Assembly: GCA_964629575.1 (NCBI GenBank)
Contig: CAZVUM010000008.1
Coordinates: 42,687 to 106,686, forward strand
Source: JAYPWI01 sp964629575
Lineage (GTDB): Bacteria > Actinomycetota > Acidimicrobiia > Acidimicrobiales > Poriferisodalaceae
Direction of reading: 5' to 3'
Length of the DNA stretch: 64,000 nt
The position numbers were made by a program, and so were the translations under genes. Below, piece by piece: positions 44,955 to 53,361 of this stretch (position 1 is the first letter of the stretch; each line of letters starts with the position of its first letter). Below the pieces are notes generated by a model, which was not told the origin of the DNA, searched no databases, and saw only the letters and a list, made by a program, of their open reading frames with translations.

Positions 44955-45606
44955 CATCGGGCACCTCATGGGCGGTGAGGGCGCGGAGGCGGGTGATCAC
45001 CGCATCGGTGTCGTGGCCGACGACGACGCCGCGTAGGCCGACCGCCTCGGCCCCCGCGACGTTGACGGCCATGTCGTCGAGGAACACACTCCGTGCGGGG
45101 TCCGAGACACCCAGGGCCGAGAGCGTGTGTTCGTAGATGCGCGCGTCCGGCTTGCGCATCCCCACCTCCGACGAATCGACCACGACGTCGAACAGCGCGT
45201 CCAGATCCAGGCGTGCCGACCACACGTGACGCCATTCGGCCACGTTGTTGGTGACGAGGGCCGTCGCTATCCCTGCGCCGCGCAGGCGCCCCACCTCGTC
45301 GATCAGGGCGTCGCGCATCGGGAGGCGCGCCACGGTGATCGGCCCGTTGGCGGGATCGAATCGCCTGCCACCGCCGGGCACATGCCCCTCGACCCAGTCG
45401 ATGAACGCCTGCAGCGTGATCCTGCCCTGCTCGAGCTCATGCCACGGGTGGTCGGTGGTCTCGGCGAACGCTGCGCCGGCCATCAACCTCCGCACCTTGA
45501 CCCGGATCTCCTGCTCCTCGGGAGTGAGATCGGGTCGCGGTTGGTCCAGCGGCGCGGTCATCACGCCTGCGAAGTCGAAGAGGGCTGAGTCGATGCTCCC
45601 TGGCAC
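44938..45606 (-). CDS. HAD-superfamily phosphatase (epoxide-hydrolase-N/ACAD10-N like)
   Basis: A 222-residue HAD protein: DFAGVMTAP at motif I, VTNNVAEWRH (motif II Thr), RKPDARIYEHTL (Lys), and FLDDMAVNVAGAEAVGLRGVVV (acidic motif IV). The second nucleophile position has Ala-Gly in place of the usual second Asp, as in the lipid-phosphatase-like members related to EPHX2 and ACAD10 N-domains. Its last codons and stop lie inside a palindromic repeat. The APH-like kinase gene next door is divergent across 52 nt. Substrate unknown. Confidence 0.85.
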   Translation of the reverse strand: MPGSIDSALFDFAGVMTAPLDQPRPDLTPEEQEIRVKVRRLMAGAAFAETTDHPWHELEQGRITLQAFIDWVEGHVPGGGRRFDPANGPITVARLPMRDALIDEVGRLRGAGIATALVTNNVAEWRHVWSARLDLDALFDVVVDSSEVGMRKPDARIYEHTLSALGVSDPARSVFLDDMAVNVAGAEAVGLRGVVVGHDTDAVITRLRALTAHEVPDEVPGT

Positions 45607-45658
45607 GGCCGACGACGCTAGCTCGCGCCGGGGAGCGGTGGTCAGCGAGGATGGGGCC

Positions 45659-46720
45659 GTGAAGCCACCCGACACGCTCGACGACATCGATCTCCCATGG
45701 CTCCGAGACGCGATGGGCTGCAGCGACGAACTCATCGCGTTCGACGTCCAATCGTTGAGCGACGGCGTTGGCTTTCTCGGGCTCACCGGCCGTGTTCGGT
45801 TGCACTACGCAGGGTCACCCACCGGCCCGGAATCGGTGGTGGTCAAGCTGCGACGACGAGCCGACGACACGGAGTTGATGTCGCAGTACTGGGACGCGTG
45901 GGCGCGGGAGGCGGTGTTCTACGACGAGCTCGCCGGAGACGTGGTCGTCCGGGTCCCTTCGGCGCACCACGTGACGAACCGGCCAGGCGAATTCGCATTG
46001 ATCCTCGAGGATGGAGCACCGGCGGTCTCCGGTGACCAAGTCGCCGGTCCCGCGCCGGGTCAGGCCGAGGTGGCAATCGACGCCATTGCCTCGATGCACG
46101 CCGCGTGGTGGGACTCGCCACGGTTGGCCGAACCCGCAATCCATCGCGTGTCCACCACGGCTCGCATCGTCGGCGATCGATTCGAGGAGGCCTTCCCGAC
46201 GCTCCGCCACCGCTTCGGAGGCCGGGTCACCGAGAAGGCGTTCGAGGACATCGAATGGTTCGCCGGCGAGATCGCTCGCTGGCGCGACACGGTCGACTTC
46301 GGCCCGCCGACACTCATCCACACCGACTTCCGCCTCGACAACCTGCTGTTTCACCCAGACGGCGGCGTCATCTTCGTCGACTGGCAGCTCTTCGGACCGG
46401 GCCGTGGTCCACGGGACATCGCGAACTTCATCTGCACAAACCTCGACCCGCCCGAACGTCGTGCACGTGAACGAGGGCTGCTCACCGGCTGGAATGACGC
46501 GTTCGAACGATCGGGCGGACAGCGCCTCGATGATCGGCTGCTCTGGGAGGAGTACGTCGCCTGGGTACTGGTGTCGACCCTCACCTACGCCGCCACCGTC
46601 ACCGCGCTCGACGACACCAACGAGCGGGGTCGGGCCCTCTTCGATGCGATGCTGACCAGAGCCCTCACCGCCACCGACGACCTCGACGCCGCGAGCGTCG
46701 TGGCTCGGCAACTTGGCTGA
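45659..46720 (+). CDS. Phosphotransferase of the APH/choline-kinase fold
   Basis: A 353-residue kinase-fold protein: Gly-rich loop region LSDGVGFLGLTGRVRL, Brenner motif LIHTDFRLDNLLF with the catalytic Asp and metal Asn, then IFVDWQ with the second Asp. It belongs to the group called ecdysteroid-kinase-like/APH. GTG 45659 is chosen because the homology begins there; GAGGAT 6 nt upstream may be a leaderless -10. With the divergent HAD gene it mirrors ACAD10 domains. Confidence 0.88.
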   Translation: MKPPDTLDDIDLPWLRDAMGCSDELIAFDVQSLSDGVGFLGLTGRVRLHYAGSPTGPESVVVKLRRRADDTELMSQYWDAWAREAVFYDELAGDVVVRVPSAHHVTNRPGEFALILEDGAPAVSGDQVAGPAPGQAEVAIDAIASMHAAWWDSPRLAEPAIHRVSTTARIVGDRFEEAFPTLRHRFGGRVTEKAFEDIEWFAGEIARWRDTVDFGPPTLIHTDFRLDNLLFHPDGGVIFVDWQLFGPGRGPRDIANFICTNLDPPERRARERGLLTGWNDAFERSGGQRLDDRLLWEEYVAWVLVSTLTYAATVTALDDTNERGRALFDAMLTRALTATDDLDAASVVARQLG

Positions 46721-46723
46721 GGG

Positions 46724-48130
46724 TCAGGTCTGTTCGGGACGCAGCGTCGGAAAGAGGACCACATCGCGGATCGACTCGACACCGGTGAGAAGCATCGCGA
46801 GGCGATCCATGCCGATTCCGAGCCCGCCGGTCGGGGGCATTCCGTACTCGAGGGCCCGCAGGTAGTCCTCGTCGACGACCATGGCTTCCTCGTCGCCGTC
46901 TGCCTTCTGGCGCGCCTGGTCCTCGAACCGTGCCCGCTGCTCCTCTGCGTCGACCAGCTCGCTGAAGGCGTTGCACAGCTCGCGGCCCGCGAGAATGGCC
47001 TCGAACCGCTCGGTCATCCCCGGCTTGGATCGGTGCTCGCGAGACAGCGGTGACACCTCGGCCGGGTACTCGGTGACGAACACGGGACCCCACAGCGACG
47101 ACTCGGCCGTCTTCTCGTATATCTCCAGAATCAGCTTGCCCGGCCCGTACGACTCCTTGACCGCGACGCCATGGCGCTCCGCAGCCGACCTCAGCTCGTC
47201 GATGGGCGCGTCGAGACTCAGCGTGTCGCCCGTCGCCTCTTCGATCAGCTCCAGCATCGTCGCCCGCCGCCACGGCCGAGCGACGTCGAGCTCCCGGTCG
47301 CCGAACGTCAAAACCGTCGAGCCCGTGAGCTCCACTGCGAGAAACTCCACGAGCTCCTCGACCAGGTTCATGATGTCGTCGTAGTCGGCGTATGCCTGGT
47401 AGAGCTCGAGCATCGTGAACTCGGGGTTGTGTCGGGTCGACACGCCCTCGTTGCGGAAGACGCGCCCGATCTCGAACACCCGGTCGAACCCGGCCACGGT
47501 GAGGCGCTTGAGGTACAGCTCCGGAGCGATGCGCAGATAGAGCTCGAGGTCGAGGGCGTTGTGGTGGGTCGTGAACGGCCGTGCATGTGCGCCACCGGGG
47601 ATGGGATGAAAGATCGGCGTCTCCACCTCGATGAAGCCACGATCCTCGAGAAACCGCCTGCTGAGCGACATCATCCGACTTCGCATCACAAAGGCCTCGC
47701 GAGCCTCGGGGGTCACCCACAGATCCACATACCGCTGGCGGTACCGGGTGTCGGTGTCGGTGATTCCGTGCCACTTGTCGGGAAAGGGTCGCGTGGCCTC
47801 GGCGAGGCGCACCCACTCGTCGACCCGCACGCTCAGCTCGCCGCGGCGGGTCGTCATCACGATCCCCCGCACACCCACCCAGTCGCCGAGGTTGAGGTCG
47901 GCGAACCCTTCGAAGTCCGGCGTCGTCTTCGAGGGTGCGAACAGCTGAATCCGCCCGGTGCCGTCGTCGAGCGTGCCGAACGCCAGCTTGCCCTGGACAC
48001 GCCGCAGCATGAGCCGGCCTGCGATCACCACGACGGTCTCGGTCTCGGTTCCCGGCTCGAGATCGGGGTGGTCGGCGATCAGCTGGGCGACGCGCGCGTC
48101 GGGCTCGTAGCGATACGGGATGGACGACAT
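46724..48130 (-). CDS. lysS: Lysyl-tRNA synthetase (class II)
   Basis: A 468-residue LysRS: OB-fold anticodon domain at about 30-110, motif 1 RFLEDRGFIEVETPIF, motif 2 FDRVFEIGRVFRNEGVSTRHNPEF, and motif 3 TGGLGIGMDRLAMLLTG. It charges tRNA-Lys. It is slightly shorter at the N-terminus than typical enzymes of about 500 residues but keeps all motifs. It is last in the folB-folK-coaX-lysS operon, 7 nt after coaX. Confidence 0.97.
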   Translation of the reverse strand: MSSIPYRYEPDARVAQLIADHPDLEPGTETETVVVIAGRLMLRRVQGKLAFGTLDDGTGRIQLFAPSKTTPDFEGFADLNLGDWVGVRGIVMTTRRGELSVRVDEWVRLAEATRPFPDKWHGITDTDTRYRQRYVDLWVTPEAREAFVMRSRMMSLSRRFLEDRGFIEVETPIFHPIPGGAHARPFTTHHNALDLELYLRIAPELYLKRLTVAGFDRVFEIGRVFRNEGVSTRHNPEFTMLELYQAYADYDDIMNLVEELVEFLAVELTGSTVLTFGDRELDVARPWRRATMLELIEEATGDTLSLDAPIDELRSAAERHGVAVKESYGPGKLILEIYEKTAESSLWGPVFVTEYPAEVSPLSREHRSKPGMTERFEAILAGRELCNAFSELVDAEEQRARFEDQARQKADGDEEAMVVDEDYLRALEYGMPPTGGLGIGMDRLAMLLTGVESIRDVVLFPTLRPEQT

Positions 48131-48137
48131 GGGCTCC

Positions 48138-48935
48138 TCAGGAAGCGTTCTTCTCGTGGACGATGCGCAGTCCGTGCAACGTCAACCACGGTTCATGGTG
48201 CTCCACCGAGCGGGTGTGCGGGGCGATCAATTCGGCGTAGCCGCCCGTGGCGATGACCGTGGCGTCGCCGATCTCGTCCTCGATGCGGTCGACCATCCCG
48301 TCGACCAGCGACGCGGTTCCGAAGATCACGCCTGACTGGATCGACTCGTGCGTGTTGCGCCCCACCGCATGTCGTGGTTCGACGAGGTCGACCTGACGCA
48401 GCAACGCGGCGCGCTCGAACAGCGCATCGAGGCTGATCTCGAGACCGGGGAGGATCGATCCGCCGAGATAGGCACCGTCGGCATCGATCACGTCGAACGT
48501 CGTCGCCGTCCCGAAGTCGACCACCACGTTGGAGGGTCCGAACAGGTCCGTCGCAGCAACCGCGTTGGCGATCCGATCCGCTCCCACCGCTCGCGGATCC
48601 TCGTAGCGAATCGTCATTCCGGACTTCACGCCAGGTCCGAGGATGATCGGGTCGGCGCTGAGGTAGCGCTCGGCGAACCGGCGAAGCGCCGCGGTGACCG
48701 CGGGCACCCCGGACGACACGACGAAACCGCTGACGTCGCGATGCAGGTCGAAGTCGTGGTCGGCGAGAAAAGCACCGAGCATCACAGCGAGCTCGTCCTC
48801 GGTCCGTTCGTGCTGGGTGGCCACTCGCCAGTGATCCACCAGGCCCGATGAGGCTCGACGGTCAGGCGCCGGCGGCGTCAGGTCATAGAGCCCGACCATG
48901 GTCTGCGTGTTGCCCGTATCGATCGCGAGGAGCAC
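48138..48935 (-). CDS. coaX: Type III pantothenate kinase
   Basis: A 265-residue CoaX: LLAIDTGNTQTMVGLY (phosphate 1), VGADRIANAVAA, VVDFGTATTFDVID, and GGSILPGLEISLDALFERAA. It phosphorylates pantothenate with ATP and needs a monovalent cation, the first step of CoA synthesis. The start is GTG 48935, 2 nt after folK ends. panB-D are not present here. Confidence 0.95.
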   Translation of the reverse strand: MLLAIDTGNTQTMVGLYDLTPPAPDRRASSGLVDHWRVATQHERTEDELAVMLGAFLADHDFDLHRDVSGFVVSSGVPAVTAALRRFAERYLSADPIILGPGVKSGMTIRYEDPRAVGADRIANAVAATDLFGPSNVVVDFGTATTFDVIDADGAYLGGSILPGLEISLDALFERAALLRQVDLVEPRHAVGRNTHESIQSGVIFGTASLVDGMVDRIEDEIGDATVIATGGYAELIAPHTRSVEHHEPWLTLHGLRIVHEKNAS

Positions 48936-48937
48936 AG

Positions 48938-49405
48938 CTAGACCTCGAGGTGTCCGACCTCGGTGATCTCCTGATCCGCGACGGTGGCGAGCAAATCGTC
49001 CGACACGAGATCCGGAGCGAGGTCAGCCAAGGGTGCGAGCACGAAGCGCCGGTCCCACATACGTGGATGGGGAATCGACAGCATCGGATCGGTGAGACGA
49101 AGGTCGTCGTAGAGGAGCACGTCGACGTCGAGCGTACGAGGGCCCCAGCGCTCACGCCGCACCCGGTCTGCAGCCCGTTCGAGCGCGCGGCAGCACTCGA
49201 GCAGCTGAAAGGGCCCCAGGTGAGTCCGGAGCTCCACCACCAGATTGAGGTACGACGGCTGGTCCGGGCCGCCGATCGGAGCGGTCTCGTACAGGGGGGA
49301 AACGCCGACTCGATCAGCGAGGCTCATCACCGCGTCGGACAGCAGCGCGCGGCGGTCGCCCAGGTTTGAGCCGAGGCCGAGGAAAGCCCTGGCGGGTTGG
49401 GTCAC
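48938..49405 (-). CDS. folK: 6-hydroxymethyl-7,8-dihydropterin pyrophosphokinase
   Basis: A 155-residue HPPK: AFLGLGSNLGDR, LYETAPIGGPDQPSYLN, and RERWGPRTLDVDVLLYDD with the Mg-binding Asp pair. It activates hydroxymethyldihydropterin for dihydropteroate synthase. GTG 49405 overlaps the folB stop (GTGA). Confidence 0.95.
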   Translation of the reverse strand: MTQPARAFLGLGSNLGDRRALLSDAVMSLADRVGVSPLYETAPIGGPDQPSYLNLVVELRTHLGPFQLLECCRALERAADRVRRERWGPRTLDVDVLLYDDLRLTDPMLSIPHPRMWDRRFVLAPLADLAPDLVSDDLLATVADQEITEVGHLEV

Positions 49406-49800
49406 CCGGACCGCCGGGTCACGCGGACAGCCGACGACGCGAGGTCGTTGGGAACCGGCGGACGCAGCTTGCGAACGGTCACGGTCGACGCCACAACACC
49501 CTGGATGCCGGCGAGATCGGAGGCGATCAGGTGGGCGAGGCGTTCCAGAAGTTCGGCCCGTTCGGACAGGCAGCGGTCCTCGACCTGCTGGGTCACCGAG
49601 CCGTAGTCCACGGTGTCCTCGAGAGCGTCGCTCTCGCCGGCCGCGGCCAGGTCGGCGTACAGATCGACATCGATCTCGAGCGGTTGGGCCCGTTCGCGCT
49701 CTTCGGGAAGCACGCCCACCACGCAGGTGACCCGCAGACCCCTGAGCTGGATGACGTCGTGTTGGTCGAGCCCCACGATGTCAGCTCGCGCTCTCCGCAT
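49402..49800 (-). CDS. folB: Dihydroneopterin aldolase
   Basis: A 132-residue FolB: IQLRGLRVTCVVGVLPEERERAQPLEIDVDL, the VDYGSV motif, then LLERLAHLIASDL with the conserved Glu and ending VTVRKLRPPVP with the catalytic Lys. It converts dihydroneopterin to hydroxymethyldihydropterin. ATG 49800 overlaps the upstream gene by 20 nt; GTG 49776 would avoid that and begins at the homologous region, so the start is uncertain. Confidence 0.92.
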   Translation of the reverse strand: MRRARADIVGLDQHDVIQLRGLRVTCVVGVLPEERERAQPLEIDVDLYADLAAAGESDALEDTVDYGSVTQQVEDRCLSERAELLERLAHLIASDLAGIQGVVASTVTVRKLRPPVPNDLASSAVRVTRRSG

Positions 49801-50296
49801 CGCGTAGGTCGAGCGCCACCTCCACGAGCTCGCGCCCGATGGGACCCAGCCTCCGCTGGAAGATGCGCTCGACGATCGCAGTCGCCTGTGGCCCAGACGG
49901 CACGAGGCCCGCCATCACGAGATGGACGGCGGTGAGCCCACACACGCGGTCACCGACTTCTTCTTTGTGGACGAGAACCTTGCGACCTGAGGCGAGCGCA
50001 TCGGCGATCTCGGCGTGGAGCTCGCGGAGGTACGACGACAACTGGTCGTGCGATGGCCACGGTCGATGGACGTAGGGGAGCCCGAGCTCCTCGTAGTTGT
50101 GCAGGTTGTGCGGCGACGGGATCAGCGACACGACGAGGTCGAAACCCTGCTGGCGAATCCAGATGATCTCTTCCTGGCGTCGGACGCGCCGATGATGCGC
50201 GCCATAGCCACCCGGCCGCTCACACGCGGCGAGTTGATCCTTGATGACCCAGGCGAAGTTCCTGGGCTGGATGCCGTCAGCCCACTTGCCCTTCAT
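49781..50296 (-). CDS. Dual-specificity-phosphatase-like protein with Cys replaced by Lys (pseudophosphatase)
   Basis: A 171-residue protein with the fold of small DSPs: NFAWVIKDQLAACERPGG resembles the N-terminal substrate loop, then FDLVVSLIP, and the P-loop position reads VLVHKEEVGDRVCG. The HCx5R motif is H110-K111-x5-R117: the nucleophilic Cys is Lys. Catalysis by the usual route is therefore unlikely. It lies between hpt and folB on the same strand. A regulatory or binding role is an inference. Confidence 0.78.
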   Translation of the reverse strand: MKGKWADGIQPRNFAWVIKDQLAACERPGGYGAHHRRVRRQEEIIWIRQQGFDLVVSLIPSPHNLHNYEELGLPYVHRPWPSHDQLSSYLRELHAEIADALASGRKVLVHKEEVGDRVCGLTAVHLVMAGLVPSGPQATAIVERIFQRRLGPIGRELVEVALDLRDAESAS

Positions 50297-50368
50297 GGCC
50301 CCCGTGTCTCGCCGCCGAACGGCGGAATGCTAACCGCAGACTGGTTCAGGCGCCATCACTCGCAGCGG

Positions 50369-50932
50369 TCACTGCGCATGGGCCGCGTCGAACGCATGGA
50401 TGTTCGGCAAGTTGCGGAAGCGCTGCGCGACGTCCAATCCGTAGCCGACCACCCACTCCGGCGGCACCTTGAACCCCACGTACTTCACGAGATCGTCGAG
50501 GTCCTCTTGCGCCTCGCGGACGAGCAGCGAGCAGATCTCGAGGCTTGCCGGCCGACGGGCTTTCAACGTACGTCGCAGATAGGACAGGGTCAGGCCGCTG
50601 TCGACGATGTCCTCGACGAGGATCACGTCGCGCCCCGTCACATCGCTGTCGAGGTCTTTCAGGATCCGCACCACCCCGCTGGTGCGCGTGCTGCTCCCGT
50701 AGGAGGACACCGCCATGAAGTCGAGCTCGACCGGGAGATCGATCGCGCGGCACAGGTCGCTCGTGAAGAGCACGGCGCCTTTCAGGACTCCGACGAGGAG
50801 CGGGCTCGTTCCCTGATAGTCGGCGGTGATCTGTGCGCCCAGCTCCGCCACCCGTCGGGCGATCGCTTCCTCGCCGACGAGCACCTCGCCCAACCCGTCG
50901 TGGTCGTCTCGGTGCGTCGCAGAGGTCGTCAC
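50369..50932 (-). CDS. hpt: Hypoxanthine phosphoribosyltransferase
   Basis: A 187-residue HPRT: LLVGVLKGAVLFTSDL, VSSYGSSTRTSG, and the PRPP loop VILVEDIVDSGLTLSYL with VKYVGFKVPPEWVVGYGLD near the end. It salvages hypoxanthine/guanine with PRPP. GTG 50932 has TAGGTT 8 nt upstream (leaderless type) although tilS ends only 19 nt away. In many actinobacteria tilS-hpt is followed by ftsH-folE; that pair is missing here. Confidence 0.95.
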   Translation of the reverse strand: MTTSATHRDDHDGLGEVLVGEEAIARRVAELGAQITADYQGTSPLLVGVLKGAVLFTSDLCRAIDLPVELDFMAVSSYGSSTRTSGVVRILKDLDSDVTGRDVILVEDIVDSGLTLSYLRRTLKARRPASLEICSLLVREAQEDLDDLVKYVGFKVPPEWVVGYGLDVAQRFRNLPNIHAFDAAHAQ

Positions 50933-50951
50933 GTGCGACGAACCTAGTGGG

Positions 50952-51848
50952 TCAGCGGTCTCCCGCGGAGGCCCGCGGGTGCAGCGTCAATCGACCCGCC
51001 CGACGCGCGACCCGGCGGCCGCCTGCGATCTCGCATGCGACGGCATCGCCGGCGGCGACCGCAAGCACACGGTCGACGGACGCCGCGTCGGGCGGGTGGC
51101 CGTCGTGCAGCCAGGACCTGACGGCACGCCGGGCCAACGCGATCGGTGCGGCGGCGAGTGCACGAACGTCGGTGGGATCGATCTCCGCGGCCAGCTCATC
51201 GAGGAGAGCACGCTCGTCCGTCGCAATCTCGGCCGCCCGGTTGAGGAGGGGGACGGGGTCCCGCTCCATCACCTCCGCCACAAGGGGAAGCACCTCATGG
51301 CGAACCCGGTTGCGCCGAAAGCGCTGCTCCTGGTTTGTTGCGTCGACGACCGGGCGATACTTCGCCGCAGCGCAGACGGCCTCGGTGTCCGCGCGTCGCA
51401 GTGCCAAGAGCGGCCGCCCACGAGACGACATCGACGCCAACGCGTCGAGCGCGCCACCACGGAGCAGTTGGAGCAAGACGGTCTCGGCTCGATCATCTGC
51501 TGTGTGTCCGGTGAGCACGTGCGGCGGAAACACCGACAGGCGCGCCTGGCGGGCGCGTGCCTCGAGGTTGGGCCCCTCCGCCAGATCGACCCGATGAACC
51601 GCAACCTCCACGCCGAACCGAGCGCCCAGCTCCACCACCGCGTCGGCGTCGCGTGACGACTGGGCTCGCAGACCGTGGTCGACGTGGATGGCGCCCACGT
51701 CACGACCCGTCGCGACACACAGAAGGAGCAGGGCCGATGAATCGGCTCCCCCCGAGACCGCGCAGCACAGCGGCCCGTCTTGAGGAAACGTGCAGCGGCC
51801 GAGCATGTCGGCGACCACGGGATGCGCGGCGAGGGTGGCCGCCTCCAC
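50952..51848 (-). CDS. tilS: tRNA(Ile)-lysidine synthase
   Basis: A 298-residue TilS: PP-loop AVSGGADSSALLLL, IHVDHGLRAQSSRDAD, ARQARL and LTGHTADDRAETVLLQLLRG, then RNRVRHEVLPLV. It makes lysidine at position 34 of tRNA-Ile2, an essential modification. The C-terminal substrate domain is short, as in other actinobacteria. GTG 51848 begins 1 nt after the DUF2342 stop; a later ATG (MLGRCTF) is an alternative. Coupled to DUF2342. Confidence 0.93.
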   Translation of the reverse strand: MEAATLAAHPVVADMLGRCTFPQDGPLCCAVSGGADSSALLLLCVATGRDVGAIHVDHGLRAQSSRDADAVVELGARFGVEVAVHRVDLAEGPNLEARARQARLSVFPPHVLTGHTADDRAETVLLQLLRGGALDALASMSSRGRPLLALRRADTEAVCAAAKYRPVVDATNQEQRFRRNRVRHEVLPLVAEVMERDPVPLLNRAAEIATDERALLDELAAEIDPTDVRALAAAPIALARRAVRSWLHDGHPPDAASVDRVLAVAAGDAVACEIAGGRRVARRAGRLTLHPRASAGDR

Positions 51849-51849
51849 C

Positions 51850-52914
51850 TCAACCCACCGGCGAGTTCTCGGGAACGCGAACCATCCACGCTTCGGGATC
51901 GCGGATCTCGGCCATCGACGGCAAGAAGTCGACGTCCTCCCACACCCGATCGACCGCCCGCGGCCCGCGAGCCTCTTCGATCGCGGCGATGAAGTCCTCA
52001 CCCGCCTGATACTGCGAGAGCTTGGCCTCCATGCCGATCAGCTTCTGGAGCAGCTTGCTCATCCCCTTCGCGCTGTTCCGTCGATCGTGAAGGACCCGCT
52101 GGAATCGCTCGGCGTGCTCGACGTGGCCGATCCCTGCCCGGGTCATTGTGACGTCGCCGTGGCCTTCGACGAGGCTCATCATGCCGCCGACCTGGTCGAT
52201 GAGGCCGCGCTGGGTATCGGTGGCGAAGAGCGACGCCAGGCCGCCGTCACCCATCGGGTCGCGGCCCGCCTTCTTCTCCTCGACGAAGGCTCGCAGGCCG
52301 GCCTTCATGCGATCCGGGTCGGGTTCGACCTCCTCGAGCAAGGAGTTGACCAGCGACAGGAAGTGGGGACGCAGCCAGGGCACACCGGTGAACTGTGCCC
52401 GGTGGGTGAGCTCGTGTAGGGCGATCCACAGGCGGAAGTCGCCGGGCTGGAACGCGAAGCGCTTCTCGATCGCGAGAATGTTGGGACCCACGTAGTAGAC
52501 GATGTCCTGCTCGTCACGATCCTCGTCCTCGGCGAGCAGCAGGTCGTATTGGCCGAGCACCCGGCGAGACATCCAGCCGAGAATGCTCCCGAGCTCGACT
52601 GCGCCGAGGGCCCGCGTCACCCGTCCAGCGCCACCCTTGTCGTCCTCGAGCTTGCCGAGCAGCGGACTCAGGAGTCGGCGGAAGCTCCGCAGATTGGCAT
52701 CGATCCACCCAGCTCGATCGATGACCACCGCCCGCGCCGCACCCTCGGTGCTGTGCAACCTGGTCTCCGCGGCGACCAGTTCCTCGGCGAGCGGCGTGAA
52801 CTCAGCGAAGTCGGCGTCCAGCGATCCGGCGAGGTAGCTCTTGGCGAGGGGTTCCTCGCCGGCCACCTTGAGCGCGATCTTTCGGGCGAGCTGCCAATCG
52901 ACCGGCCCTGTCAT
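51850..52914 (-). CDS. DUF2342 zinc-dependent hydrolase (zincin-like)
   Basis: A 354-residue protein of the actinobacterial DUF2342/F420-associated zincin family: LWIALHELTHRAQF carries the HExxH-like zinc site HELTH, with a Glu-rich downstream helix (SLVEGHGDVTM). N- and C-terminal helical regions follow the family. Its peptidase activity is unproven. It typically precedes tilS and hpt in actinobacteria, as here. Confidence 0.88.
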   Translation of the reverse strand: MTGPVDWQLARKIALKVAGEEPLAKSYLAGSLDADFAEFTPLAEELVAAETRLHSTEGAARAVVIDRAGWIDANLRSFRRLLSPLLGKLEDDKGGAGRVTRALGAVELGSILGWMSRRVLGQYDLLLAEDEDRDEQDIVYYVGPNILAIEKRFAFQPGDFRLWIALHELTHRAQFTGVPWLRPHFLSLVNSLLEEVEPDPDRMKAGLRAFVEEKKAGRDPMGDGGLASLFATDTQRGLIDQVGGMMSLVEGHGDVTMTRAGIGHVEHAERFQRVLHDRRNSAKGMSKLLQKLIGMEAKLSQYQAGEDFIAAIEEARGPRAVDRVWEDVDFLPSMAEIRDPEAWMVRVPENSPVG

Positions 52915-52921
52915 CGTCGGA

Positions 52922-53056
52922 TCAGCGCTTGGGATAGCGCGGCGCGACCACCTTCGACACGTAGCCGGCCACGAGGGCCAGCACCGTGAGCACGGTGCCG
53001 ATGGTGAGGGGAACGGCGAGCCAGAAGTGCCACACCTGGGCAGCGAGAGCGGTCAT
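52922..53056 (-). CDS. Small single-span membrane protein (44 residues)
   Basis: ATG 53056 to TGA 52922 encodes a 44-residue protein with one long hydrophobic segment (about residues 12-34) and a basic C-terminus (VVAPRYPKR). It precedes DUF2342 by 7 nt on the same strand, consistent with a conserved operon member. No functional call. Confidence 0.6.
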   Translation of the reverse strand: MTALAAQVWHFWLAVPLTIGTVLTVLALVAGYVSKVVAPRYPKR

Positions 53057-53134
53057 GGGCGCCATGGTAGTGGGAGGTCCCGGGCCGACCAATCAGCCTC
53101 GAACACCGCGCTGCGTCGGCGCCGCGAGCGGGGC

Positions 53135-53272
53135 TCAGCGCTTCACCCCCCGCATGCGCGGCACCACCATCGGTGCGTGCAACGCGCAATGGTCGCCATC
53201 GTTGTAGCGGCTCAACAGCGTGGTGCACCCCTGTTCGACACAGACTCTGCCCGCTGGCGAGAGCCGCGACAT
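53135..53272 (-). CDS. Small zinc-finger-like protein (45 residues)
   Basis: ATG 53272 to TGA 53135 encodes a basic 45-residue protein with CVEQGCTTLLSRYN and DHCALHA: C-x4-C, then C-x2-H, like small actinobacterial zinc-ribbon proteins. It lies between the rsrA-like gene and the small membrane protein on the same strand. The Shine-Dalgarno is weak. Function unknown. Confidence 0.55.
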   Translation of the reverse strand: MSRLSPAGRVCVEQGCTTLLSRYNDGDHCALHAPMVVPRMRGVKR

Positions 53273-53361
53273 GGGTTCGTCGAGGATCTCCATGGCGTGG
53301 CAACGCCGAGCGTTCCCGACGCGTTCCCGACTGTCATCGAACCGTCATTGTGCGGTCTTTG

